From assembly GCA_900752545.1 (NCBI GenBank), contig CAADVS010000009.1, forward strand, positions 1 through 10,218: a stretch of DNA of 10,218 nucleotides, given 5' to 3'. The notes beneath the pieces were generated by a model, which saw only the letters and a program-made list of their open reading frames with translations, searched no databases and was not told the DNA's origin. The stretch's first letter is position 1. The number at the start of each line of letters is the position of its first letter. Of this stretch, positions 1 to 6,180 are shown piece after piece. The position numbers were made by a program, and so were the translations under genes. The DNA is from an uncultured Collinsella sp. GTDB taxonomy: Bacteria > Actinomycetota > Coriobacteriia > Coriobacteriales > Coriobacteriaceae.

Positions 1-70
1 ATGGGGATGATCCTGCGTCCCCGCGCGGGCGCCCCGGTTTCCCAACCTCTTCGATAGGAGCTTTTCCCAC

Positions 71-1525
71 ATGGCTGACATCGCATTCGAGAAGGACCTC
101 TCCGTCGCCGAGACCGGCATCGAGGGCCTCAAGGTAGTCGACCTCGCCGTCCACGGCGACTCGCGCGGCTGGTTCAAGGAGAACTGGCAGCGCGCCAAGA
201 TGACCGCTCTGGGCATCCCGGACCTCAAGGTCGTCCAGAACAACATCTCCTACAACGACAGGAGGGGCGTCACCCGCGGCATCCACGCCGAGCCCTGGGA
301 CAAGTTCATCTCCGTGGCGCGCGGCTCGGTCTTCGGCGCCTGGGTGGACCTGCGCGAGGGCAGCGCCACCTACGGCAGGGTCTACACGACAGTCCTGGAC
401 CCCTCCAAGGCCATCTACGTCCCGCGCGGCGTGGGCAACTCCTTCCAGGCGCTCGAGGACGGCACCGCCTACACCTACCTGGTGGACGCCCACTGGTCCC
501 TCGAGCTGAAGAAGACCTACACGTTCGTGAACCTCGCCGACCCCGAGCTCGCCATCGAGTGGCCGATCCCGCTCGATGAGGCCACCGTCTCCGAGGCCGA
601 CCTCAACCACCCGATGCTCAGGGACGTCGTCCCCATGGCGCCCAGGCGCACCCTGGTCACCGGCTGCAACGGCCAGCTGGGCCATGCGGTCCGCGCGCTC
701 GCCGAGGAGCGCGGCGTCGCCAAGGACTTCGACTTCTGCGACATCGACACCTTCGACATGTCCGACCCGGCGGCCTACGGCCAGTACGACTGGTCGCTCT
801 ACGGCACCGTGATCAACTGCGGAGCCTACACCGCGGTCGATAAGGCCGAGACCCCCGAGGGCCGCGTGATCGCATGGAAGGCCAACGCCACCGGTCCGGC
901 GCTGCTCGCCCGAACCTGTGCGGAGCACGGCATCACCCTGGTCCACGTGTCCTCCGACTACGTCTTCGACGGCACGGCCGAGGTCCACGACGAGGACGAG
1001 CCGTTCTCCCCGCTGTCCGTCTACGGCCAGACCAAGGCGGCGGGGGACATCGCCGTGGCCGGCTGCCCGCGCCACTACATCATGCGCAGCTCCTGGGTCA
1101 TCGGCGAGGGGCACAACTTCGTCAAGACCATGAAGGCGCTGTCCGACCGCGTCGCCGACCCGGAGGACGGGCTCACGCAGGTCACGGTCGTGGACGACCA
1201 GCTGGGCCGCCTGACCTTCACGCGCGACATGGCCGCGGCCATCTTCCACGTGCTGGACGCGAAGGCCCCCTACGGCACCTACGACTGCACCGGATCCGGC
1301 GCCGTCAAGTCCTGGGCCGACATCGCCCGCGCCGTCTTCGAGGCCGCCAACGGCAACGGCGACAGGGTCGTGCCGGTATCGACCGCCGACTACTACGCGA
1401 GCGCCGCCGGCCCCGTCGCCCCGCGCCCGGTCCACTCCGCGCTCGACCTTTCCAGGCTCGAAGCCGTGGGCTTCCGCATGCCCGACTGGGAGGAAGAGCT
1501 GGGGGAGTACCTCAAGACGCTCTAG
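71..1525 (+). CDS. rmlCD: Bifunctional dTDP-4-dehydrorhamnose 3,5-epimerase / dTDP-4-dehydrorhamnose reductase (RmlC-RmlD fusion)
   Basis: This cytoplasmic enzyme should carry out the last two steps of dTDP-L-rhamnose synthesis: epimerisation at C3/C5 of dTDP-4-keto-6-deoxyglucose, then NADPH-dependent reduction. Residues 1 to about 185 are an RmlC cupin, with the RGIH segment at 69-72 carrying the catalytic His72. Residues 192-484 are an RmlD short-chain reductase: Rossmann glycine motif TGCNGQLG (197-204), SSDYVFDG (294-301) and the Y318-x3-K322 catalytic pair. At 484 residues it fits the sum of the two usual enzymes (about 185 and 290), so the fusion looks complete. The ATG at 71 follows an AGGAG box at 56-60 at a slightly long 10-nt spacing. 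GC is very high, unlike the genes to the right. A strong hairpin follows the stop, so this is the last gene of its transcript; rmlA and rmlB would be expected to the left. The fusion is known in Actinobacteria, including Bifidobacterium. Very sure of function. Confidence 0.95.
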   Translation: MADIAFEKDLSVAETGIEGLKVVDLAVHGDSRGWFKENWQRAKMTALGIPDLKVVQNNISYNDRRGVTRGIHAEPWDKFISVARGSVFGAWVDLREGSATYGRVYTTVLDPSKAIYVPRGVGNSFQALEDGTAYTYLVDAHWSLELKKTYTFVNLADPELAIEWPIPLDEATVSEADLNHPMLRDVVPMAPRRTLVTGCNGQLGHAVRALAEERGVAKDFDFCDIDTFDMSDPAAYGQYDWSLYGTVINCGAYTAVDKAETPEGRVIAWKANATGPALLARTCAEHGITLVHVSSDYVFDGTAEVHDEDEPFSPLSVYGQTKAAGDIAVAGCPRHYIMRSSWVIGEGHNFVKTMKALSDRVADPEDGLTQVTVVDDQLGRLTFTRDMAAAIFHVLDAKAPYGTYDCTGSGAVKSWADIARAVFEAANGNGDRVVPVSTADYYASAAGPVAPRPVHSALDLSRLEAVGFRMPDWEEELGEYLKTL

Positions 1526-1530
1526 CAGAT

Positions 1531-1580
1531 TAGCGGCTCGTCGGGGAAGCTGGCGAGCCGCTATTTAATTAATCTTTAGC
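1531..1580 (+). terminator. Rho-independent terminator of rmlCD
   Basis: Ten perfect base pairs (1531-1540 TAGCGGCTCG with 1554-1563 CGAGCCGCTA), a 13-nt loop, then an AT-rich tail with TTTAATTAATCTTT. It begins six bases after the stop codon of the fusion gene. Confidence 0.8.
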
Positions 1581-1684
1581 ATTTTGCATCTCGACTTAGG
1601 GCCTTCTTGCCGACATGTTAATCCAAATCCAGCAGTTTCCGCTGCGGTCAGCATGCTCGATTCGATTTTTGGCCAATCCAAGGT

Positions 1685-1795
1685 CTATGAGTCTTTTTGC
1701 CAATGGTATGTCCCCTGCGGCCCAACAAAGGTCTGGCCATTTGGAAACGCAATTGCACGCAGCGAGTTCAAATAGTGCTGAGTCGCCTCGTCCAT
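1685..1795 (-). CDS. Small hypothetical protein, 36 aa, possibly the 5' half of a gene cut by an amber stop
   Basis: The reading frame starts MDEATQHYLNSLRAIAFPNG and ends QKDS before TAG. It is supported mainly by a near-perfect ribosome-binding site, AAAGGAGG, seven bases before the ATG. After the TAG at 1685-1687 the same frame stays open for about 40 further codons, to a TAA near 1566 in the rmlCD terminator region. This could therefore be a longer gene interrupted by one nonsense mutation, or the downstream openness may be chance. No family is recognised, and no membrane segment or Cys motif is visible. An inverted repeat lies about 40 bases upstream and could be its operator. It lies downstream of, and on the same strand as, the truncated ABC tail. 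Translation initiation looks real; function is unknown. Confidence 0.4.
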   Translation of the reverse strand: MDEATQHYLNSLRAIAFPNGQTFVGPQGTYHWQKDS

Positions 1796-1833
1796 ATCTT
1801 TACCTCCTTTCGGGGCTCGATTTACAACCCATA

Positions 1834-1854
1834 TATTTGGCTATCTGCCAAATA
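1834..1854. promoter_or_regulatory. Perfect inverted repeat, operator-like
   Basis: TATTTGGC-TATCT-GCCAAATA is an 8-bp perfect dyad with a 5-bp spacer. Its minus-strand downstream edge lies about 38 bases before the start codon of the 36-codon frame, a place where a dimeric repressor or activator could bind. It has no T-tract on either side, so a terminator is less likely. The binding protein cannot be named from sequence. Confidence 0.4.
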
Positions 1855-1909
1855 CCATCGTGCGGGATTGAGCCACCTTGTGTCCCTCAAATCAATGAGT
1901 ATGGCGAGA

Positions 1910-1934
1910 GCGCTGTTGAAAACGACTACAGCGC
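1910..1934 (-). terminator. Hairpin downstream of the chimeric transglutaminase/ABC frame
   Basis: GCGCTGT (1910-1916) pairs with ACAGCGC (1928-1934) around an 11-nt loop, 17 bases after the stop codon at 1951. No U-tract follows on the minus strand, so it is only a weak terminator candidate. It may instead be the original terminator stem of the lost ABC-transporter gene. Confidence 0.25.
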
Positions 1935-1950
1935 CCACTGTTCATTTAGG

Positions 1951-3210
1951 TTAAAGGCTTACAACCCGATCACAAACCTCCAACGCAGCAGATCGATGCG
2001 TGACGATGATGACGGTATGGCCGAGATTTCGCATACGATCCAGCATTTCTCGCTCGGTCTTGGGGTCGAGGGCCGATGTGCGTTCATCGAGCAGAAGCAC
2101 GGGGGAGCCGGAGTAGACCGCACGCGCAACGGCAAGGCGTTGCTCCAGGTCTCCGTACCAGTTGTCGCTGGTGTCGTCCCAGGTTAGGTCCATCTGGCAC
2201 CATTTGCCGTCGATCTTTACGGCGTTCCAGGTGTGGCCGTTGCCGGTGACGCGGCCGTTGGCGATGCCCGCGGCGTCAAGGAGCTTGGAGTAGATGCGCT
2301 GGTAGCTCTCGCAGGTGCCCTGGTGGCGCGTGAGGCCGCTTTCGGCCGAGCACCAGTTGAGGCTGTGGTCGTACTCCAGCTGGTCGAGCGTCCAGTCGTG
2401 GAGCCACAGCGCCATGTCATATTCCGAGCCGTTTGTCTCTTGCCTGCACTGAGCCACGGCGTTGTTGACGATCTGCGTGACGCTCGGGCGGGCGGCGTCG
2501 TTTACGGTCACCTCCGCCGTGGTGCGCAGGTAGTAGATCCCCTTGTCGTTTTGGGAGTCGTATCTGTCGTTGTCCATAAAGTAGAAGTAGATGCGGTACG
2601 TGCCCGATGCCGTGAAGTCAAAGGTAAAGTCGTGGCCCGCGGTGCCCAGGCTGTAGTAGCTGGCCCATGCCGGGCGCGACGGGTCGCAGACGCTCTCATG
2701 GCTGTCGCCGTCCCAATAGGTGGGCACGTCCATGCGCGCCTTGGCCTGGGACGAGCCGTTGGTCTGGGTCACGTGGAAGGTCGTCGCGGTGCCCGCGGGG
2801 GCGTCGTTCCACGAGACGGTAAAGGTGACGCCGTTTTGGGTTGCGGTGGCGGAGTGGGCGTAGCCGGTTTGTGACGTGGCGGAGATGGCCTCGGGCGTGG
2901 GGCTGGCTTGGGCTCGGAGGGATGGGGCGGGGGTGGTGGTTGAGGTGGGGGTGCCGGTTGCGCTTTCCGTGTTGGTCGCGCTGATGCCGGTGGATGTTGC
3001 GGTGCCGTCTTCTGCGGTATCTGCTGTCGCATTTGTATTGGTGCCGTCTTCAGCCTTGCCTGTGTCGCCGCCCGTGGCGTCGGCTTGCGCCTGCTGCTCT
3101 GCTGTTGCCCGAGGCTGGATGGCTTCCGCGATGGCTGCCATGGGCATCGTCGCGCCGACCATGGACGTGCACGCGATCGCGCAGAGCAGGTGGTAAAGGG
3201 GTCGTTTCAT
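1951..3210 (-). CDS. Secreted transglutaminase-like protein fused in frame to the tail of an ABC-transporter ATPase (chimeric, probably non-functional)
   Basis: The ATG at 3210 is chosen because GAGAGG stands seven to eight bases upstream and the product then opens with a signal peptide (MKRPLYHLLC, hydrophobic to AIAEA near residue 30). This gives 419 aa. Residues about 31-110 are a low-complexity Ala/Thr/Ser/Gly linker as in wall-exposed proteins; 115-235 look like a beta-sandwich. Residues about 240-350 are a transglutaminase-like core with the Cys-His-Asp triad C300 (HQGTCESY), H326 (GHTWNAV) and D341 (QMDLTWDD). After WYGD (352-354) the protein switches to the end of an ABC ATPase: EQRLAVARA, Walker B VLLLDE (371-376), D-loop SALD, and H-loop IVTHR (401-405). 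A secreted domain joined to a cytosolic ATPase fragment lacking Walker A makes no known sense. The join is therefore read as a deletion or recombination scar, not a designed fusion. The transglutaminase loses its C-terminal strands. Certain about both halves; the functional state is inferred. Confidence 0.75.
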   Translation of the reverse strand: MKRPLYHLLCAIACTSMVGATMPMAAIAEAIQPRATAEQQAQADATGGDTGKAEDGTNTNATADTAEDGTATSTGISATNTESATGTPTSTTTPAPSLRAQASPTPEAISATSQTGYAHSATATQNGVTFTVSWNDAPAGTATTFHVTQTNGSSQAKARMDVPTYWDGDSHESVCDPSRPAWASYYSLGTAGHDFTFDFTASGTYRIYFYFMDNDRYDSQNDKGIYYLRTTAEVTVNDAARPSVTQIVNNAVAQCRQETNGSEYDMALWLHDWTLDQLEYDHSLNWCSAESGLTRHQGTCESYQRIYSKLLDAAGIANGRVTGNGHTWNAVKIDGKWCQMDLTWDDTSDNWYGDLEQRLAVARAVYSGSPVLLLDERTSALDPKTEREMLDRMRNLGHTVIIVTHRSAALEVCDRVVSL

Positions 3211-3288
3211 AGCGGAGCCTCTCGGTGAGCAGCCAATAGGGTTCGAAGGCAGCTCCAGGCCAGCAATCCGCACATATTTTGTTGGGGT

Positions 3289-3615
3289 TTATTTTACGGG
3301 AACCCCAGTCAACATCAGCGAACTTTCTGGGGAATGTTGGGGAGGGGTTGGTCCTCGGCCTCGCTGTGCGTAGATGTCTTCGCCCTCGACGATGTGTCCG
3401 TCGGCGAGGAGTGCGAAGCGGCCATACTGATCAATGCCAATCCACCCGTCTGCGCATCCAAACTCCTGGATTATGCACATCGGGATTTTCACGGTGTTGT
3501 CGGCGATATTGTTTTCGCGGACCGTGTACATGCATTAGATGGGGAGGCGCTTGTATCCGTAGGGGCGCACCAGCATTTTCGATGCGATCGCCGTCAAGAC
3601 AATTGAGTGTGCATC
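3289..3615 (-). pseudogene. Small gene of unknown family broken by an in-frame TAA
   Basis: One frame runs from about 3615 to 3289 with a single stop, TAA at 3535-3537. Before it the frame reads HSIVLTAIASKMLVRPYGYK then RLPI; after it CMYTVRENNIADN then, later, GWIGIDQYGRFALLADG. Both halves have the composition of real protein, and the TAA could derive from a Tyr codon (TAT or TAC). The downstream half alone has an ATG at 3531 but no visible ribosome-binding site. A TAA upstream near 3622 closes the frame without a convincing start, so the 5' end may also be lost where the reverse-transcriptase module begins. No family is recognised; the final 25 residues are less convincing. An alternative is two very short genes with a stop/start junction. 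Confidence 0.4.
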
Positions 3616-3624
3616 AAGGCGCTG

Positions 3625-3653
3625 TTAACTGCATGAGCTGATTTCTTATAACC
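3625..3653 (+). promoter_or_regulatory. Sigma70-like promoter of the leader RNA / reverse transcriptase
   Basis: TTAACT (3625-3630) and TATAAC (3648-3653) are separated by 17 bases, matching the -35 and -10 consensus at 4/6 and 5/6. Transcription would start near 3660, about 316 bases before the RT start codon, leaving room for a structured leader RNA. Confidence 0.45.
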
Positions 3654-3656
3654 TGT

Positions 3657-3908
3657 TTAAGCAAAGCGAGAATGGGGAATAAAAATCACTGCCCATTGCG
3701 AGTTGGCAATGGGGTACGCTACTGCTGTCAATATCGCAAACGACGAAATTCCGACGTTCGCCACATTGACACCAGCGTTGCCTGCGGCTAGCTGGATAAG
3801 GGCTTCGATGGTCATAAGTACCAATTCCTCGCTTTCGTCTAGTATGACATAGGCAATCATTGTTCTAGGTGGCCGCGAAAGCGTTGGTTGCACTTGCTGC
3901 ACCTTTGA
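3657..3908 (-). other. Stop-free antisense frame across the leader RNA, candidate neo-like coding unit
   Basis: The minus strand is open for 84 codons. The most credible start is ATG at 3815, with GAGGA ten bases upstream, giving 52 aa beginning MTIEALIQLAAGNAGVNVAN and ending with PHSRFA; GTG at 3902 is an alternative. The peptide is hydrophobic and helix-like. An extended -10-like TGTCATACT lies at 3849-3841, just before the ribosome-binding site, but no -35 stands at the right distance in the genomic arrangement. A consensus TTGACA sits instead near the other end of the interval (3731-3726). If the segment were copied in tandem, that box would come to lie upstream of the -10. As an ordinary gene this would be a weak call; its interest comes from its place opposite the RT leader. 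The plus strand also has an open frame (3661-3849), so orientation is not settled. Confidence 0.35.
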
Positions 3909-3962
3909 TTAGCCTGCCCGGGGAGGGTTAGCCGCTGCTCGTTGATCCGGATAGGTTGATTT
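3660..3962 (+). ncRNA. Candidate structured template RNA of the adjacent reverse transcriptase (DRT2-type leader)
   Basis: The roughly 300 nt between the putative promoter and the RT are rich in pairing. (1) CCCATTGC (3692-3699) with GCAATGGG (3706-3713) is an 8-bp stem with 6-nt loop. (2) AAAGCGAG (3663-3670) pairs long-range with CTCGCTTT (3828-3835), closing a 157-nt domain. (3) CCAGC-gtt-GCC-tgc-GGC-ta-GCTGG (3772-3794) is a two-part hairpin. (4) AGGTG (3867-3871) pairs with CACCT (3900-3904), enclosing a CGC-GAAA-GCG tetraloop stem. In DRT2 systems an RNA of about this size and position binds the RT and supplies a template segment of roughly 120 nt. No terminator separates it from the RT, so one transcript may serve both. 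Boundaries are estimates; no covariance evidence is available here. A plain long 5' UTR is the alternative. Confidence 0.45.
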
Positions 3963-3975
3963 ATTTGGGGGTATT

Positions 3976-5430
3976 TTGACCGAGTTCGACATCGCTCGTA
4001 TTCCTCGATATAGTTCCAAAAGCTCATACGCCCATTTCGATTATAGGGTGTCTTTTGCCGATGTCCAGGACAAGATCTTAGATCCAGGTTACGTTTCCCA
4101 TCACGCGTTCTACCCTCTAATTTCCAACGAGATCATCGCCGTTCGGTATCGTGGGGGTAAGCGAAGCTGCAAAGTTCGCAATATCGCTTATGCCTCGCAT
4201 TTCGATCACCGCGTCTTCCAGTACTACTCTTATCTGTGGTCGGACTTATATAACAAGAGGGTCATTGCCGAAGAGTTTAATGAGGTTGCCGTAGCGTACC
4301 GCTCTTCGCTTTCATCAGACAGCGCTGTAACTGCTGGCAGCAATATTTCATCAGCTAAAAAGGCCTTCGATTATATACGCGAGCAAGATTCGGCTTTTGT
4401 GCTTACGGGTGATTTCGAGAGCTTCTTCGACAACTTAAATCATGTTCATCTAATGACGTCGTTGCGTTCGTTGTTTCCCAGTGGACGCTTACCGGACGAT
4501 CATTATCAAGTCATTAAAAATATCCTCCGATATTCGTGCTGGCCTATTGCTGATTTGGCTGCTCGACATCAATTGCCATGGCCAGCAATCGATCCTACTC
4601 GGGAGAAAATGATCAGCGATGCGGCTATCGAGCTTCGGTTCAAGTCTATTCGCGAACTTAATAAGCTGGATGTTATCTTGCCAAAGTCTGAATTTCTTGC
4701 AAACAAGAGCAATATTATTACCAGACCTTGGGTACGGGATGGCTCTGCACTGGGCATTCCTCAGGGTCTTGTCGCAAGCGGAGTGCTCGCTAACATTTAT
4801 ATGGCCGATATCGATATGAAAGTCAGACTTGCCCTTGAACGGGTTGGCGGCTTGTATCTTCGTTATTGCGATGACTTTATTATTGCCGTTCCAGAGTCTG
4901 GCTTCGATGCACTTGTAGAGGCCATTAATCTAATGGCCGATGTCGATTCCGTTAAATTGCAACCTGAGAAAACCAAGGTGTTCCGGGTTGATGGCGGTGG
5001 AGTTGCTCAGCTTGATTTTGAAAGCGTTTGTGCGGGTGAGGTCTTTTCGTACTCCGGTGCACATCCGGCGCAGAAAGTCAGTTTCCTGGGGTTTGACTTT
5101 GACGGGCGCATTGTAAGACTTCGACAGCCTACGGTTGGAAGGTACAACAAACGTCTCCGTGAGGCGGCCACTGCGATTGCGCGCTCTAATCAGGGAGAGG
5201 GAAGGCGCGCATCAAAAAAGCGCGTCTCCGCTCTGTATCAACATTATTCACCGCTCGGTATTAAGGGAAGAAGGTTATGCCCCTCGGGTGATGCTGACAC
5301 TTCTGCATTTTCTCGCTATGGGAACTTTCTTTCCTATGTGGCGAGAGCCCAAAAGGCGTTTCCTAATGATCCGATTGCCCCTGATGAGGCTAAGATTTAC
5401 AGGAAGATCAAGCGCCTGAGTACTCCTTAG
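3976..5430 (+). CDS. Defence-type reverse transcriptase, unknown-group family, DRT2-like
   Basis: RNA-directed DNA polymerase of 484 aa, likely an antiviral RT acting with an RNA encoded just upstream. RT motifs are intact. Motif A is TGDFESFFDNLNH (144-156, catalytic Asp146), motif B-like is GIPQG (260-264), motif C is YCDD (297-300, Asp299 and Asp300) and motif E-like is FLGFDFDG (370-377). The N-terminal region with YAHFD (18-22), KVRNIAYASHFDHRV (66-80) and AYRS is what I associate from memory with DRT2 (UG2) proteins; the YCDD box also fits my recollection of that family. There is no maturase X domain, HNH domain or integrase, arguing against a group II intron, and no adjacent retron-like effector is evident. 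The start is TTG at 3976: the frame closes upstream at TAG 3952-3954 and no ATG or GTG precedes deep internal ones. The ribosome-binding site is a weak G-run (3967-3971). GC is far below rmlCD, suggesting transfer. RT sure; subgroup moderately. Confidence 0.85.
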   Translation: MTEFDIARIPRYSSKSSYAHFDYRVSFADVQDKILDPGYVSHHAFYPLISNEIIAVRYRGGKRSCKVRNIAYASHFDHRVFQYYSYLWSDLYNKRVIAEEFNEVAVAYRSSLSSDSAVTAGSNISSAKKAFDYIREQDSAFVLTGDFESFFDNLNHVHLMTSLRSLFPSGRLPDDHYQVIKNILRYSCWPIADLAARHQLPWPAIDPTREKMISDAAIELRFKSIRELNKLDVILPKSEFLANKSNIITRPWVRDGSALGIPQGLVASGVLANIYMADIDMKVRLALERVGGLYLRYCDDFIIAVPESGFDALVEAINLMADVDSVKLQPEKTKVFRVDGGGVAQLDFESVCAGEVFSYSGAHPAQKVSFLGFDFDGRIVRLRQPTVGRYNKRLREAATAIARSNQGEGRRASKKRVSALYQHYSPLGIKGRRLCPSGDADTSAFSRYGNFLSYVARAQKAFPNDPIAPDEAKIYRKIKRLSTP

Positions 5431-5647
5431 ACGATAGTTATAACGCCAGATCATTCATAGTCAGAAATACTTAGTCGATATCGGCCAATTCCAATCATTA
5501 GGTAATAACGATGTGTCTTCTTCCCGTCGCGACACGATGTCTCTGGAGCTCGTGCCCATAACATCAGATTGATATGACAAGAGACGCTTCGTGTATCCAG
5601 TCACCAATGCTGACGCCGCCATTTTTTATACGAGCATTAGTTATCAT
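5431..5647. other. Intergenic region, with a doubtful 53-codon minus-strand frame
   Basis: No convincing gene. On the minus strand 5622-5461 is open from ATG (MAASALVTGYTKRLL) to TGA, 53 codons, but has no ribosome-binding site and an in-frame TAA just upstream, so chance is likely. A run of six T at 5622-5627 follows a GCC-rich stretch but no stable stem, so no clear terminator for the RT is seen. Confidence 0.3.
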
Positions 5648-6049
5648 CTAGAGAGATTTTTTGGCATGCTTGTTGTATTTTCTCATCGCCTTTTTGTAAG
5701 CCTTTGGATGATTGAGATAATAAGTTGCTTTAGCTTTTATTTTCTCTTGATCGGGCTCGTAAGGTAATACTGCTCCGCATCGAGAGCAAAACCAGTTCGG
5801 CGTTCCGAACGGCGTGTAAAAGAGCGAATTAACTTGAAAGCTATTATCGCGACGAGGTATTAAATCCATATGTGGGCAGTAGCTCTGTGCTAACTTTCGG
5901 TGTCGTTTTTTGCGACTTTCAATAAATTCGTTGATATCGAATTTAACGCCAAAATGTAAGATTGCGATTATTGCAAGAGCGAGTATTACAACGAGAAAGA
6001 ATGCCACTCCGCATTTCTCTATCAGTAATTTTGAAACAGAGTCGCTCAT
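5648..6049 (-). CDS. Single-pass membrane protein with a cytoplasmic or exposed zinc-ribbon-like domain
   Basis: This 133-aa protein of unrecognised family has a hydrophobic helix at about residues 12-34 (VAFFLVVILALAIIAI), then a very basic stretch (SRKKRHRK, 45-52) that predicts the C-terminal part faces the cytoplasm. The metal-binding-like residues are C58 and H60 (YCPHMDLIPRRD) and C88 with C91 (WFCSRCGAVLP), compatible with one zinc site. The C-terminus is Lys- and Tyr-rich. AAGGAG lies six bases before the ATG, a strong initiation site. The gene runs convergent with the reverse transcriptase and divergent from the transposase remnant, so it is its own transcription unit, possibly driven from the region of the 6091-6113 palindrome. 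It looks intact. Whether it belongs functionally with the RT cannot be told. Confidence 0.7.
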   Translation of the reverse strand: MSDSVSKLLIEKCGVAFFLVVILALAIIAILHFGVKFDINEFIESRKKRHRKLAQSYCPHMDLIPRRDNSFQVNSLFYTPFGTPNWFCSRCGAVLPYEPDQEKIKAKATYYLNHPKAYKKAMRKYNKHAKKSL

Positions 6050-6090
6050 TTCTTACTCCTTTTGTTACGCAGATTGCGTCGAAAATGTTG

Positions 6091-6113
6091 GTGCTAGGGT
6101 GGCACCCTAGCAC
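6091..6113. promoter_or_regulatory. Perfect 10-bp inverted repeat with 3-nt loop
   Basis: GTGCTAGGGT-GGC-ACCCTAGCAC lies 42 bases before the membrane-protein start codon and about 15 bases outside the possible left end of the transposase remnant. No U-tract follows on either strand (plus tail AGTTTAACG), so an operator or cruciform is at least as likely as a terminator. Confidence 0.45.
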
Positions 6114-6180
6114 AGTTTAACGAAAGAAGGGTCTTCGTCCTGGAATCTGAAATCACCACAGCAACAGGTTCAAGGAAAGG

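Noticed and set aside
1..55. GGGGA/TCCCC hairpin at the left edge
   Set aside because: Only five pairs and no T-tract; could be the end of an upstream gene that is not visible.
874..1533. Long plus-strand frame overlapping the RmlD part
   Set aside because: Arg/His/Gly-rich translation typical of an off-frame reading of GC-rich DNA; the rmlCD frame explains the region.
2233..3212. Plus-strand frames opposite the transglutaminase
   Set aside because: Val/Ala/Gly-rich shadows of the minus-strand gene without ribosome-binding sites or recognisable domains.
3657..3975. Retron msr-msd
   Set aside because: No inverted a1/a2 repeats flanking the leader and no typical retron RT features or effector; the long antisense frame fits a DRT2-type leader better.
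3976..5430. Group II intron maturase or diversity-generating retroelement RT
   Set aside because: No maturase or endonuclease domain, no intron 3' structure downstream, and no template/variable repeat pair seen.
5461..5622. 53-codon minus-strand gene
   Set aside because: Open by chance at this length is plausible; no ribosome-binding site and no family.
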